Source: Ktedonobacteraceae bacterium (GTDB taxonomy: Bacteria; Chloroflexota; Ktedonobacteria; Ktedonobacterales; Ktedonobacteraceae). From it: a DNA stretch of 33,614 bases. The translations under genes and the position numbers were made by a program. Shown in pieces: positions 1 to 8,154 of the stretch. Where the stretch lies: contig JAICIM010000005.1 of the NCBI GenBank assembly GCA_025928885.1, positions 1 to 33,614 on the forward strand, in the 5' to 3' direction. The notes under the pieces are model-generated. The model was not told where the DNA came from. It did not search any database and saw nothing but the letters and a program-made list of their open reading frames with translations. Positions within the stretch are counted from its first letter, which is position 1; every line of letters begins with the position of its first letter.

Positions 1-600
1 CCGATCCATTACGCCCACCTCGCCATCGCGGAAGAGGTGCGCGTCGCGCTTGACCTGACAGAGGTTGTCTTTATGCCAGCCGGTCAGCCGCCTCATAAAC
101 CGGGGCGTAAGGTGACGCCGGCACAGCATCGCGAGGCAATGGTGCAATTAGCCATTGCCTCCAATCCCTACTTCACCTATTCGCGCATCGAACTGGATCG
201 ACCCGGGCCATCCTATCTGGTGGATACGCTACGGGGTCTGCGCCAGGAGTGGGGCAACGAGGTGTCGCTCTCTTTCATCATCGGTTGGGATAGCCTGGAA
301 GAGCTACATACCTGGTATGATCCCCAGGGCATCCTGTCCCTACTCACGCATCTGGTCGCAGTCAAGCGTCCTGGCTATACACCGGGAAACGAGTATAATA
401 CAATGTTAGAGGCACGCTTACCTGGTATTCATCAACGCCTGCTTGTGGTATCAGCACCCTTGCTGAACATCTCTTCCACCGATCTGCGCCAGCGCGTTAG
501 CGCTGGCAGACCAATCAAATACCAGACACCGGAAGCCGTTGAAGAATATATCTTCGAGCATTGCCTCTATGTCTATCCTGAAGTAGAAGAGGAGAGTTGA
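1..600 (+). CDS. nadD: Nicotinate-nucleotide adenylyltransferase, 5'-truncated by the window edge
   Basis: Frame is open from base 1 (PIHYAHLAIAEEVRVALDLTEVVFMPAGQPPHK...); NadD-like PIHxxHL and PxxxPPHK motifs, GWDSLEELHTW, and C-terminal ISSTDLRQRVSAGRPIKYQTPEAVEEYI. Confidence 0.95.
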   Translation, partial: PIHYAHLAIAEEVRVALDLTEVVFMPAGQPPHKPGRKVTPAQHREAMVQLAIASNPYFTYSRIELDRPGPSYLVDTLRGLRQEWGNEVSLSFIIGWDSLEELHTWYDPQGILSLLTHLVAVKRPGYTPGNEYNTMLEARLPGIHQRLLVVSAPLLNISSTDLRQRVSAGRPIKYQTPEAVEEYIFEHCLYVYPEVEEES

Positions 601-615
601 AAGATAGCAAATCTT

Positions 616-840
616 ATGTCACCATTGCATCTTGAACTGGGAGATCGATTGCGTCTCCGTAAACAACATCCATGCGGCAACTTCGATTGGGAAGTGGTCC
701 GCTTAGGGGCAGATATTGGTCTACGATGCGAGAAATGTGGCCGGCGCGTTCTCCTGCCTCGCTCAGAGGTGGAACGTCGCACAAAGCAGATGCTCCCTCG
801 GGCTGTGAAAACCGACAGCGATCCGTTCGCTGAAGAATAG
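616..840 (+). CDS. DUF951 family small protein
   Basis: 74 aa; LELGDRLRLRKQHPCGNFDWEVVRLGADIGLRCEKCGRRVLLPRSEVERR resembles DUF951 (KKxHPCG...W...GADI..KCxxCGR). Follows nadD closely. Confidence 0.85.
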   Translation: MSPLHLELGDRLRLRKQHPCGNFDWEVVRLGADIGLRCEKCGRRVLLPRSEVERRTKQMLPRAVKTDSDPFAEE

Positions 841-887
841 TCATGTCTGCACAGTTCGATCATTCTAGCCGCTAAAACCTGATCTCA

Positions 888-909
888 GCCCATCTCTGCA
901 CAGATGGGC
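888..909. promoter_or_regulatory. Short perfect hairpin (8-bp stem, 6-nt loop) just upstream of the MFS gene
   Basis: gcccatct-ctgcac-agatgggc read directly; no T-run follows. It ends 28 nt before the MFS start codon. Confidence 0.4.
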
Positions 910-937
910 CGTACGATCAAGAAGGAGACATAAACAT

Positions 938-2371
938 ATGGCATTAGCCACTCAAAGCGGAGGTTTTCTGACGCTGCTGAGAAAAAGGAACTTTCTGCGC
1001 CTCTGGCTGGCCCAACTCATCTCCATGACGATTTTCTTCGCCTCTAACTATGCCCTGCTCATTTTGATCGAAAATATCACCCACTCCACCACGCTTGTCG
1101 GCGTCTCCATCATTTGCTTCAGCCTGCCTGCCGTGATCTTCGGCCCCCCGGCAGGCGTCCTTGTGGAGCGGATGAACAAACGCCGCGTTCTCTGGGGCAG
1201 CAATCTGCTTCGTGCGCTGGCAACCTTTCTCTTCGTCATTATCCTGCTGTTTGATCGCAGCCGCCTGATCGTGCCAATCTACCTGCTGACATTTCTTATC
1301 TCGGCCATCGGGCAATTTTTCTCACCCGCCGAGGGCGCAACGATTCCCATGCTGGTCAGCAAGGACGAACTGATGCCCGCCCTTTCGCTCTTCAGCATCA
1401 CTTTTATGCTCGCCCAGGCGCTCGGCTTTATCTTCCTGGCCCCGCTCGCTCTCTCATTCCTACCAGCCATCCAGATCTACCACACCACGTTCGATTCCGT
1501 CACCCAACTCTACGCCCTGATTGGCGTCCTCTACCTCGTCTGTACCGGCCTGGTCTTGCTGATCCCCACTTCCAACTTTACGCAGCCGGCCCGCGATCAA
1601 GAGGCAACGGAGACGGTCACAACCGAGTTTCTCGATACGTTAAATACGGTCTGGGTGGAATTAATGCAGGGCTGGAACTTTGTCTATCGCAACAAACCTC
1701 TCTTCCTGGCCGTCCTGCAACTCTCCTTCGCCGGCGTCCTGATCCTGGTCATCAGTCAGCTGGCGACGCCTATTGTGACGCAGATGCTGTTTCTACCCGC
1801 AAATGCGATGGCCGTCGTTTTTGCGCCCGCCGGTATCGGCCTCGTGATCGGCTCGATCTTTATGCCGCGTCTTAGCCGGCGCCTGGGCCAGTCGCGTACA
1901 ATCCTCATCGGCACCCTCGCAATGTCCGTCATTACGCTCTTGCTACCGCTCATTACCCTGCTAGCCCGTGCCTTACAGCCTCATGGCTGGAATACCAACC
2001 CCTTGCTCCTGATCTCCATTACGCTGGTGATGTTCCTGGCGGGCTTCGCGCTCGATTGCATCAACGTTCCCGCGCAAACCACGATGCAAGAACTGACCCC
2101 AAACTGGATCAAGGCTCGCGTGCTGGCTCTGCAAATCACGTTTTATAGCGCCTGCTCGATCCCCATTATTCCTGCCATTGGTGCGATCGCCGATCTGTTC
2201 GGCATAGAGAATGCTATCTATATCCTATCCATCGGCGAACTCGCCTTCGGCATCTGGGGAATTTTTTATCAGCGCAAACACCCCGTTGCCGGCGTTCATG
2301 CTGATGAGAAAGGGTTATCAGAGCAAATAGAACCGGACAAAATAGCTGAAAAATCCACACAATTGCATTGA
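938..2371 (+). CDS. MFS transporter (drug/macrolide-efflux-like)
   Basis: 477 aa with about 12 hydrophobic segments, N-terminal FLRLWLAQLISMTIFFASNYALLIL and PAGVLVERMNKRRVLWGSNLLRA loop; RBS aaggaga upstream of atg. Confidence 0.88.
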   Translation: MALATQSGGFLTLLRKRNFLRLWLAQLISMTIFFASNYALLILIENITHSTTLVGVSIICFSLPAVIFGPPAGVLVERMNKRRVLWGSNLLRALATFLFVIILLFDRSRLIVPIYLLTFLISAIGQFFSPAEGATIPMLVSKDELMPALSLFSITFMLAQALGFIFLAPLALSFLPAIQIYHTTFDSVTQLYALIGVLYLVCTGLVLLIPTSNFTQPARDQEATETVTTEFLDTLNTVWVELMQGWNFVYRNKPLFLAVLQLSFAGVLILVISQLATPIVTQMLFLPANAMAVVFAPAGIGLVIGSIFMPRLSRRLGQSRTILIGTLAMSVITLLLPLITLLARALQPHGWNTNPLLLISITLVMFLAGFALDCINVPAQTTMQELTPNWIKARVLALQITFYSACSIPIIPAIGAIADLFGIENAIYILSIGELAFGIWGIFYQRKHPVAGVHADEKGLSEQIEPDKIAEKSTQLH

Positions 2372-2437
2372 CGGAACCATCTCGTTACGTCTACAATAGC
2401 TTTAAAGGTACTTACGCAATAAAGAAAGCAGAACCAT

Positions 2438-3262
2438 ATGTCAGATACAAAGCTTATGGCACAGATAGCGCCTTATCAGCCCTGGCTCATCATCGTTGGC
2501 GTATTTCTGCTTTTTTCCCTGTTGCGCTTCACACGCGCGGGCTTACGACGACGGATTGACGAAATCGGCTACTGGCTGTTTGGGGAAAGAGGACGACTCA
2601 TCTGGTTCTGGCTGAATGCTCCAGGCGTGGTCCTGCATGAGTTGAGTCACGCCTTCGTCGTCTTCCTTTTCCTGCCTTTCGGCTTCCGCATCACCAGCAT
2701 TACCCTTTTCCGCGTAAAGCCGACACCTGTTGTTGGCCCGGATGGCAGGCGTGTCGTCCGCAATGGTGGCCGCCAGTCGCTCCAACTCGGCGAGGTCCAG
2801 TACGTCCGACCACAAGGCCGCTTTATGAGCTACGTCGGCGATGGACTCAGCGGAATCGCACCACTGCTCGGCGGCATCGCCATGTTCGCCTTCCTCTACT
2901 GGGTTGCCACCGGCTACAATCTGTGGGACTTCCCCCTGGACGCTCAGCAACGCCTCCAACTCCTTCGCCCCAACTGGCCCTGGTGGACGCTGATCTTCGC
3001 CCCATACCTCATTCTAACCGTTACCTCCGAACTCTGGCCCAGCCGTCAGGACTGGCGCGGCGCACGCTGGTTCGTTGGTGGCCTGCTGGTACTGGCGGTG
3101 GGGCTGCTCCTGATCCTCTGGTATGCTAAACGACTCACAACAATGCTGACCATCAGCGCATTCGTCGCCGCTCACATCGATTTTGCCCTGCTGATCCTGC
3201 TAGGGCTTGATCTCCTCTTCCTGATCATCGCCGAGGCGCTCGTCCACGCTGTACGCCGCTGA
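2438..3262 (+). CDS. Predicted membrane zinc metalloprotease (HExxH, M50-like)
   Basis: 274 aa, several TM segments, HELSH in a hydrophobic context (GVVLHELSHAFVVFLFLPFGF). Confidence 0.65.
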   Translation: MSDTKLMAQIAPYQPWLIIVGVFLLFSLLRFTRAGLRRRIDEIGYWLFGERGRLIWFWLNAPGVVLHELSHAFVVFLFLPFGFRITSITLFRVKPTPVVGPDGRRVVRNGGRQSLQLGEVQYVRPQGRFMSYVGDGLSGIAPLLGGIAMFAFLYWVATGYNLWDFPLDAQQRLQLLRPNWPWWTLIFAPYLILTVTSELWPSRQDWRGARWFVGGLLVLAVGLLLILWYAKRLTTMLTISAFVAAHIDFALLILLGLDLLFLIIAEALVHAVRR

Positions 3263-3275
3263 CTATCCCGCCCGG

Positions 3276-5498
3276 CTACACCTGAATATGCGTCATGCTC
3301 ACCACCTCATGGGCCAATCGTCCCAACTCTATATTCACCGGGGAAAATTTCGTCATGGCTTCTCTGTTCGGCGTCTCTATCAATCCGGCTGCTAGCTCCG
3401 TCAGACGCGTCTCCCTCAGCTGTTGCAACGACGCCTCGACCTCCTGCACGCTCTCCTCAAATTGCTCAGTCGAAATAGGATGATAGCCGGCACAGACGAT
3501 CTCTTCCAACCGCTGCAATATGTTCTCGGCTTGCTCCGCAAATTGTTCCAGGCCAGGCAACGTGTGGTGTCGCTTCAAGGTGGAGAGATGAGCGGCCAGA
3601 ATAGTGATGCTATCATACAATTGCAGGTTATAGGAGAGGAGCGCGTAGAGATGCTTCACGTTCCGCTGCATCGCCTTTGGCTCGCTCAACACACGCTGAA
3701 ACGTCGCGGCGGCATTGGCATTTTCCAGCCGCGCTTCCCTACTTAATGTTCTCAACTTCCCCGTCTCATATTGCTGCCCCAGATAGGCCGCTAACACACA
3801 GATCAGGAAGCGGCGATTGGCCGCGATGCTCTTTGCAAGCTGTTCGGGGAGCCGCTCCCGCGTCCAGAACGGCCAAACCACAAAACCTGCGATCAACGCC
3901 AGAACGCCACCGATCACCGTATTGAAGATGCGCAACAGCGAGACCTGCCACTCCCCTGGATGGCTGAGATCCACCAGCAGCACCACAAAAGGCGTCAGAA
4001 AGAAGGCAAAGACCGTATAGTTGCGCTGACGATAGGCAAAGGCGACGCAGCCCAGCAGCCACACCAGGATATATTGTAGCAGCAGGTTGTGGATACTTGC
4101 CGCCAGCACGCCGCCCACGATGCCGCCAAGCACCGTGCCTCCCATGCGTTCCAGAGCGCGTTGCAGCGTGGACCCAAAATCGGGCTTGAGGATGATCAGC
4201 ACGCTCAGTGGTATCCAGAAGCCATGAGGGAGTTGTAGCAACATGTAGAGCATCACCGCTAGAGAGGTCGCGAGGCTCACGCGCAAAGCATGACGAAAAA
4301 CCATCGAGCGCAGCGTCAGGTTATCATTGAAGGTCTCGATAGCCGCTTGCAGATCCACATTTGCGGCGGGGCGAAACGTTATGCCGGTCGGCTCCTCGCG
4401 TCCATCTCCATCCAATTGCCGCACAGCATTAACGATCTGTTGCATAGTGCTAATCATCGCTTTGAGCCGACGCAAGAGATAGCGCGTACTGACCCGCGCC
4501 TGATAATCCTCCTCACTCCCAGGAATAGCTCTGGACAGTTCCGTATCATACTCGTCAAGCCTGCCCTTCAACGTATCGAGCCTGTCCAACTCGATTCCAT
4601 CCGTACCTCGCTCAATAGAGAGCGCACAGGCGGCAAGCAGCGTAGCAAGTGCAGAACCGACCTGCTGCACGAGTGCTGGTATTCGAACAACATAGGGATG
4701 CGCCGCCGTATTCCTGATACCATTCACCAGTGCAAGCGTGGTATCAAACAGACTATCCGCAGCAAGGGCAACTTGCAGCAAATGTTGATCGATCGGATCG
4801 GCTCCCTGTTGAGCAGAACGCACCTGCACAAAGATCGTCCGCGCATTATCCTGCGCTGTAACGACGCGAGAGCGCTCACTATCCACTTCGCTTCCACCAG
4901 CTAAAAGCGTGTGCTGATCGTAGGAGGTTGAGGAACAGAGCTTGTCTATAAATGCATCCAGCGCACGGTAATAGCTTGCCACCGCCACACGAACTGGTCG
5001 ATAGGGTCGTAGCGGCCAGAGCCAGAGCGACAACAACATAGCCCAGGCTCCGCCGATCAGCAGAACGCCGAAGCGCTCACAGGCAACCACGAAACTCGCC
5101 GGCATGCTGAGTATAATCAGGAAGGCGCAGATGATGACAAAGCTGACTTTGGAGCCGATATTGCCGTAGACGCTCATCATGCTGCCAAGAAAGGCGCATA
5201 GAAACATCAGCGGCACCGCCAACCAGATAGCTCCTCCCGCCACAGTCGCCAGAAAGCCCACGACGGCCAGGAAAATCGTCGCCAGCCCCATCGACAGAGC
5301 ACGCGCCTGATAAGCGCCACCCACATCGGCCAGGCACGCATATAGCCCCCCAAGATAACCCATCAACGCCAGACCCGGCTGCCCTGCCAGCGATCCTATA
5401 AAAAGCGGCAACAGCCCGATTGTAGCAATCCTCGTACCAGCCAGAACGTCCTGCCGATTGAGGTTAAACACGGAACGGACACGCGTAATCATAGCCAT
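3276..5498 (-). CDS. FUSC family protein (aromatic acid exporter-like)
   Basis: 740 aa with two hydrophobic blocks separated by soluble helical regions; LPHGFWIPLSVLIILKPDFGSTLQRALERMGGTVLGGIVGGVL is characteristic of FUSC proteins. Confidence 0.88.
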   Translation of the reverse strand: MAMITRVRSVFNLNRQDVLAGTRIATIGLLPLFIGSLAGQPGLALMGYLGGLYACLADVGGAYQARALSMGLATIFLAVVGFLATVAGGAIWLAVPLMFLCAFLGSMMSVYGNIGSKVSFVIICAFLIILSMPASFVVACERFGVLLIGGAWAMLLSLWLWPLRPYRPVRVAVASYYRALDAFIDKLCSSTSYDQHTLLAGGSEVDSERSRVVTAQDNARTIFVQVRSAQQGADPIDQHLLQVALAADSLFDTTLALVNGIRNTAAHPYVVRIPALVQQVGSALATLLAACALSIERGTDGIELDRLDTLKGRLDEYDTELSRAIPGSEEDYQARVSTRYLLRRLKAMISTMQQIVNAVRQLDGDGREEPTGITFRPAANVDLQAAIETFNDNLTLRSMVFRHALRVSLATSLAVMLYMLLQLPHGFWIPLSVLIILKPDFGSTLQRALERMGGTVLGGIVGGVLAASIHNLLLQYILVWLLGCVAFAYRQRNYTVFAFFLTPFVVLLVDLSHPGEWQVSLLRIFNTVIGGVLALIAGFVVWPFWTRERLPEQLAKSIAANRRFLICVLAAYLGQQYETGKLRTLSREARLENANAAATFQRVLSEPKAMQRNVKHLYALLSYNLQLYDSITILAAHLSTLKRHHTLPGLEQFAEQAENILQRLEEIVCAGYHPISTEQFEESVQEVEASLQQLRETRLTELAAGLIETPNREAMTKFSPVNIELGRLAHEVVSMTHIQV

Positions 5499-5683
5499 AG
5501 CATTATTCTTTATCCAGAAATCCAGAAAACTCTATACCATAAGACACGCTGCTATGGAGAAGAGCGGATACACCCGCGCTCCGTTGCTGCTTGAAACCAT
5601 GCAGAAACGTCCCGTTCCTTTCATCCGTTCTTTACATAGAGAGGTTCTCTTAGTGCAAATTCTATTATATAGACATTTATCGA

Positions 5684-5712
5684 TTGTAAATATATGAAAG
5701 GACTGGTATAAT
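5684..5712 (+). promoter_or_regulatory. Sigma70-like promoter with extended -10
   Basis: TTGTAA (5684-5689), 17-nt spacer, TATAAT (5707-5712) preceded by TGG (TGnTATAAT). Confidence 0.65.
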
Positions 5713-5772
5713 GGGGATATGAAGGAAGAAGGAACTAGCGGAACAGACCGTATAAAGAAAGGCGAGGCGGAG

Positions 5773-6372
5773 ATGGCAATAGCTCCAGATAAGTTGCCGA
5801 TGGTCAGTGCTGTCAACGATATACAGGGGCCAGGGCAAGGCCGCTGGACTTACGAAGACTACGCGGCCCTTCCAGATGACGGGAAACGCTACGAGATTGT
5901 AGACGGGGTATTGTATATGTCACCATCACCTGGTAGATGGCACCAAGAAATCGTTGGAGAGATCTTCTCCTATTTACGCATACATGTAAAACTCGCAGGC
6001 CTGGGTTCTGTGTATATGGCTCCTTTCGACGTTGTACTCGCCTATAACCAGACCGTTCAACCCGATGTGAGCGCCGTTCTCAATGATCATCGCGACAGGA
6101 TCACCGACAATCACATCGTTGGAGCACCCGATCTGGTCGTCGAGGTCATCTCGCCGGGTAGCGCTGGCTACGACCGCCGCGAGAAGCAGAATATGTACGC
6201 CCGTGCAGGAGTTCCAGAATACTGGCTGGTTGATCCTGCCGCCCACACCGTCGAGGTACTCACCCTGGAATACAGCGAGTACCGCTCATTGGGTGTCTTT
6301 CAAGGCAAAGCAATACTACCCACAAAACTTATCGCTACTTTCCCTGTTCACGTCGAACAGTTCTTTGCTTAG
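5773..6372 (+). CDS. Uma2 family endonuclease-like protein (DUF820, PD-(D/E)XK fold)
   Basis: Frame opens at 5719; the ATG at 5773 (MAIAPDKLP) has a G-rich upstream element (aggcgaggcggag). Motifs YEDYAALPDDGKRYEIVDGVLYMSPSP, QPDVSAVL, DLVVEVISPGSAGYDRREKQNMYARAGVPEYWLVDP. Confidence 0.88.
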   Translation: MAIAPDKLPMVSAVNDIQGPGQGRWTYEDYAALPDDGKRYEIVDGVLYMSPSPGRWHQEIVGEIFSYLRIHVKLAGLGSVYMAPFDVVLAYNQTVQPDVSAVLNDHRDRITDNHIVGAPDLVVEVISPGSAGYDRREKQNMYARAGVPEYWLVDPAAHTVEVLTLEYSEYRSLGVFQGKAILPTKLIATFPVHVEQFFA

Positions 6373-6388
6373 CTCTATTCAAACCGCT

Positions 6389-8152
6389 TCACCAATCAAA
6401 CCGATCAATCAAGAAGTTGCGGCTGTAATGCAAGAGAATGGGGCTACCATGAGGGCAGGCAGCAGGCGCACTGACCAGCGCCAATGCCTTGAGCAGCGCC
6501 ACCTGGTCTCCCAATCCCAACTCACGCCCACGCCGCAAGGCCGAACGACACGCCAGCCCAATCAACAAATGATCCTCCCAATCGGCGCTATCTTCCGCCG
6601 CCATCTCCATCACCTCCGGCAGATGTGCTGCCAGTTGCTCATGACCTTCGCCATCTGGCACCGAACGCACCAGAAAGCTCCGTCCCCCGAAGCGCTCACA
6701 CTCCAACCCTAACCCGCGCAACATCGGCAAGCGCATCTCCAACAGATCGGCCTGATGGCGCTTCATTTCGACAATCACCGGCTCCAACAACAGATGCGCA
6801 TCCGTCGCCTGCTCTTCGCTCCGTCCAGCGGTATAGGTACTGCGCAAATGTTCATAGATAATCCGCTCATGCGCTCGATGCTGATCGATCAGGTAAAGGC
6901 TGCCATCGGGAGCTTCGGCCAGAATAACCGCCTGCTGCAACTGGGCCAGAGGACGCAAATGCGCAATCACCTCCGCCGTTCCCGGCGTACTTACCTCAGC
7001 ATGATATCCCTCTGCCGACTCAGCCACATGCAGGCCGCGCCGCCTCGGTCCCGGCAAACGACGCTGTGTCGCCAGCAGCGGACCAGGAAACACAGCCTCT
7101 TTTGGCGAGGCCGGGCTACGTTCCAGCACAGCACGCACTATTTGCGTCAACGCAGCCACAATCTCGCTTTCTCGCACCAGGCGCACCTCTATCTTGGCGG
7201 GGTGGACATTGACATCCACCTCGTCTGGTGGCACCTCTAGAAAGAGGACCAGCAGGGGATGCTTCCCCCTGGTTAACAGCCCACGATATCCCTGCTCAAG
7301 AGCATCCTGCAAGCTGCGCACCTGCACCGGGCGGCCATTGACAAACAGCGTGACATACTGCCGATTGCCCTGCGCCAATACGCGATTGCCAACATAGCCA
7401 TGCACGATATAATGCTCTCCATCGCTCACCCTGACCTCGTGCAGCATCTCTTGCAATGGCAAATGATAGAGTTCGGCCAGCACAACAGCGAGATCACCCG
7501 AACCTCCCGTCTGCAACACGGTATGGTCATCGATGGTCAAATTGAAGCGCACCGCCGGATAGCCCACGGCATAGCGGCGCATCAACTGCACAACATGCCC
7601 GTTTTCAGTCCGCGACTGACGCACAAAATTGAGGCGGGCCGGTACGTTATAGAAGAGATCGCGTACCGTAATCGTGGTGCCGTGCGGACGCGCCCGCCTG
7701 CCTCGCTGCACCACTTCTCCGCCGCGCACCATCACCCACTGTCCAGGCTCTTCAGCACCCTCCGTCTCGATAGCGCGGCTCAAGAGCGTCACCTCAGCAA
7801 TAGCGGCAATGCTGGCAAGCGCCTCACCGCGAAAGCCCAGGGTATGTAGTTGATACAGATCATCGACCGAACGAATCTTGCTGGTGGTGTGGCGCTCATA
7901 GACACGCTCCAGCTCTTCGGCGGGAATCCCGCAGCCATCATCGGTCACACGCATCAGCCGCAACCCGCCACCGCGCACCTCGACGCGAATCTCATTTGCC
8001 CCCGCATCGAGCGCGTTCTCGATTAGTTCTTTAATGACCGATACGGGACGCTCTATCACCTCGCCCGCCGCGATGCGTTCCGCCACATCCTGCGACAACG
8101 CGATCAGTGGCTTGCGCTCTTTGTTCATCAAATTCATCACAACCTGATTCAT
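6389..8152 (-). CDS. mutL: DNA mismatch repair protein MutL
   Basis: 587 aa; GHKL ATPase motifs (ERIAAGEVIERPVSVIKELIENALDAGA, DDGCGI, TLGFRGEALASIAA, GTTITVRDLFYNVPAR); C-terminal DQHRAHERIIYE and CPHGSP. Confidence 0.97.
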   Translation of the reverse strand: MNQVVMNLMNKERKPLIALSQDVAERIAAGEVIERPVSVIKELIENALDAGANEIRVEVRGGGLRLMRVTDDGCGIPAEELERVYERHTTSKIRSVDDLYQLHTLGFRGEALASIAAIAEVTLLSRAIETEGAEEPGQWVMVRGGEVVQRGRRARPHGTTITVRDLFYNVPARLNFVRQSRTENGHVVQLMRRYAVGYPAVRFNLTIDDHTVLQTGGSGDLAVVLAELYHLPLQEMLHEVRVSDGEHYIVHGYVGNRVLAQGNRQYVTLFVNGRPVQVRSLQDALEQGYRGLLTRGKHPLLVLFLEVPPDEVDVNVHPAKIEVRLVRESEIVAALTQIVRAVLERSPASPKEAVFPGPLLATQRRLPGPRRRGLHVAESAEGYHAEVSTPGTAEVIAHLRPLAQLQQAVILAEAPDGSLYLIDQHRAHERIIYEHLRSTYTAGRSEEQATDAHLLLEPVIVEMKRHQADLLEMRLPMLRGLGLECERFGGRSFLVRSVPDGEGHEQLAAHLPEVMEMAAEDSADWEDHLLIGLACRSALRRGRELGLGDQVALLKALALVSAPAACPHGSPILLHYSRNFLIDRFDW

Positions 8153-8154
8153 GG

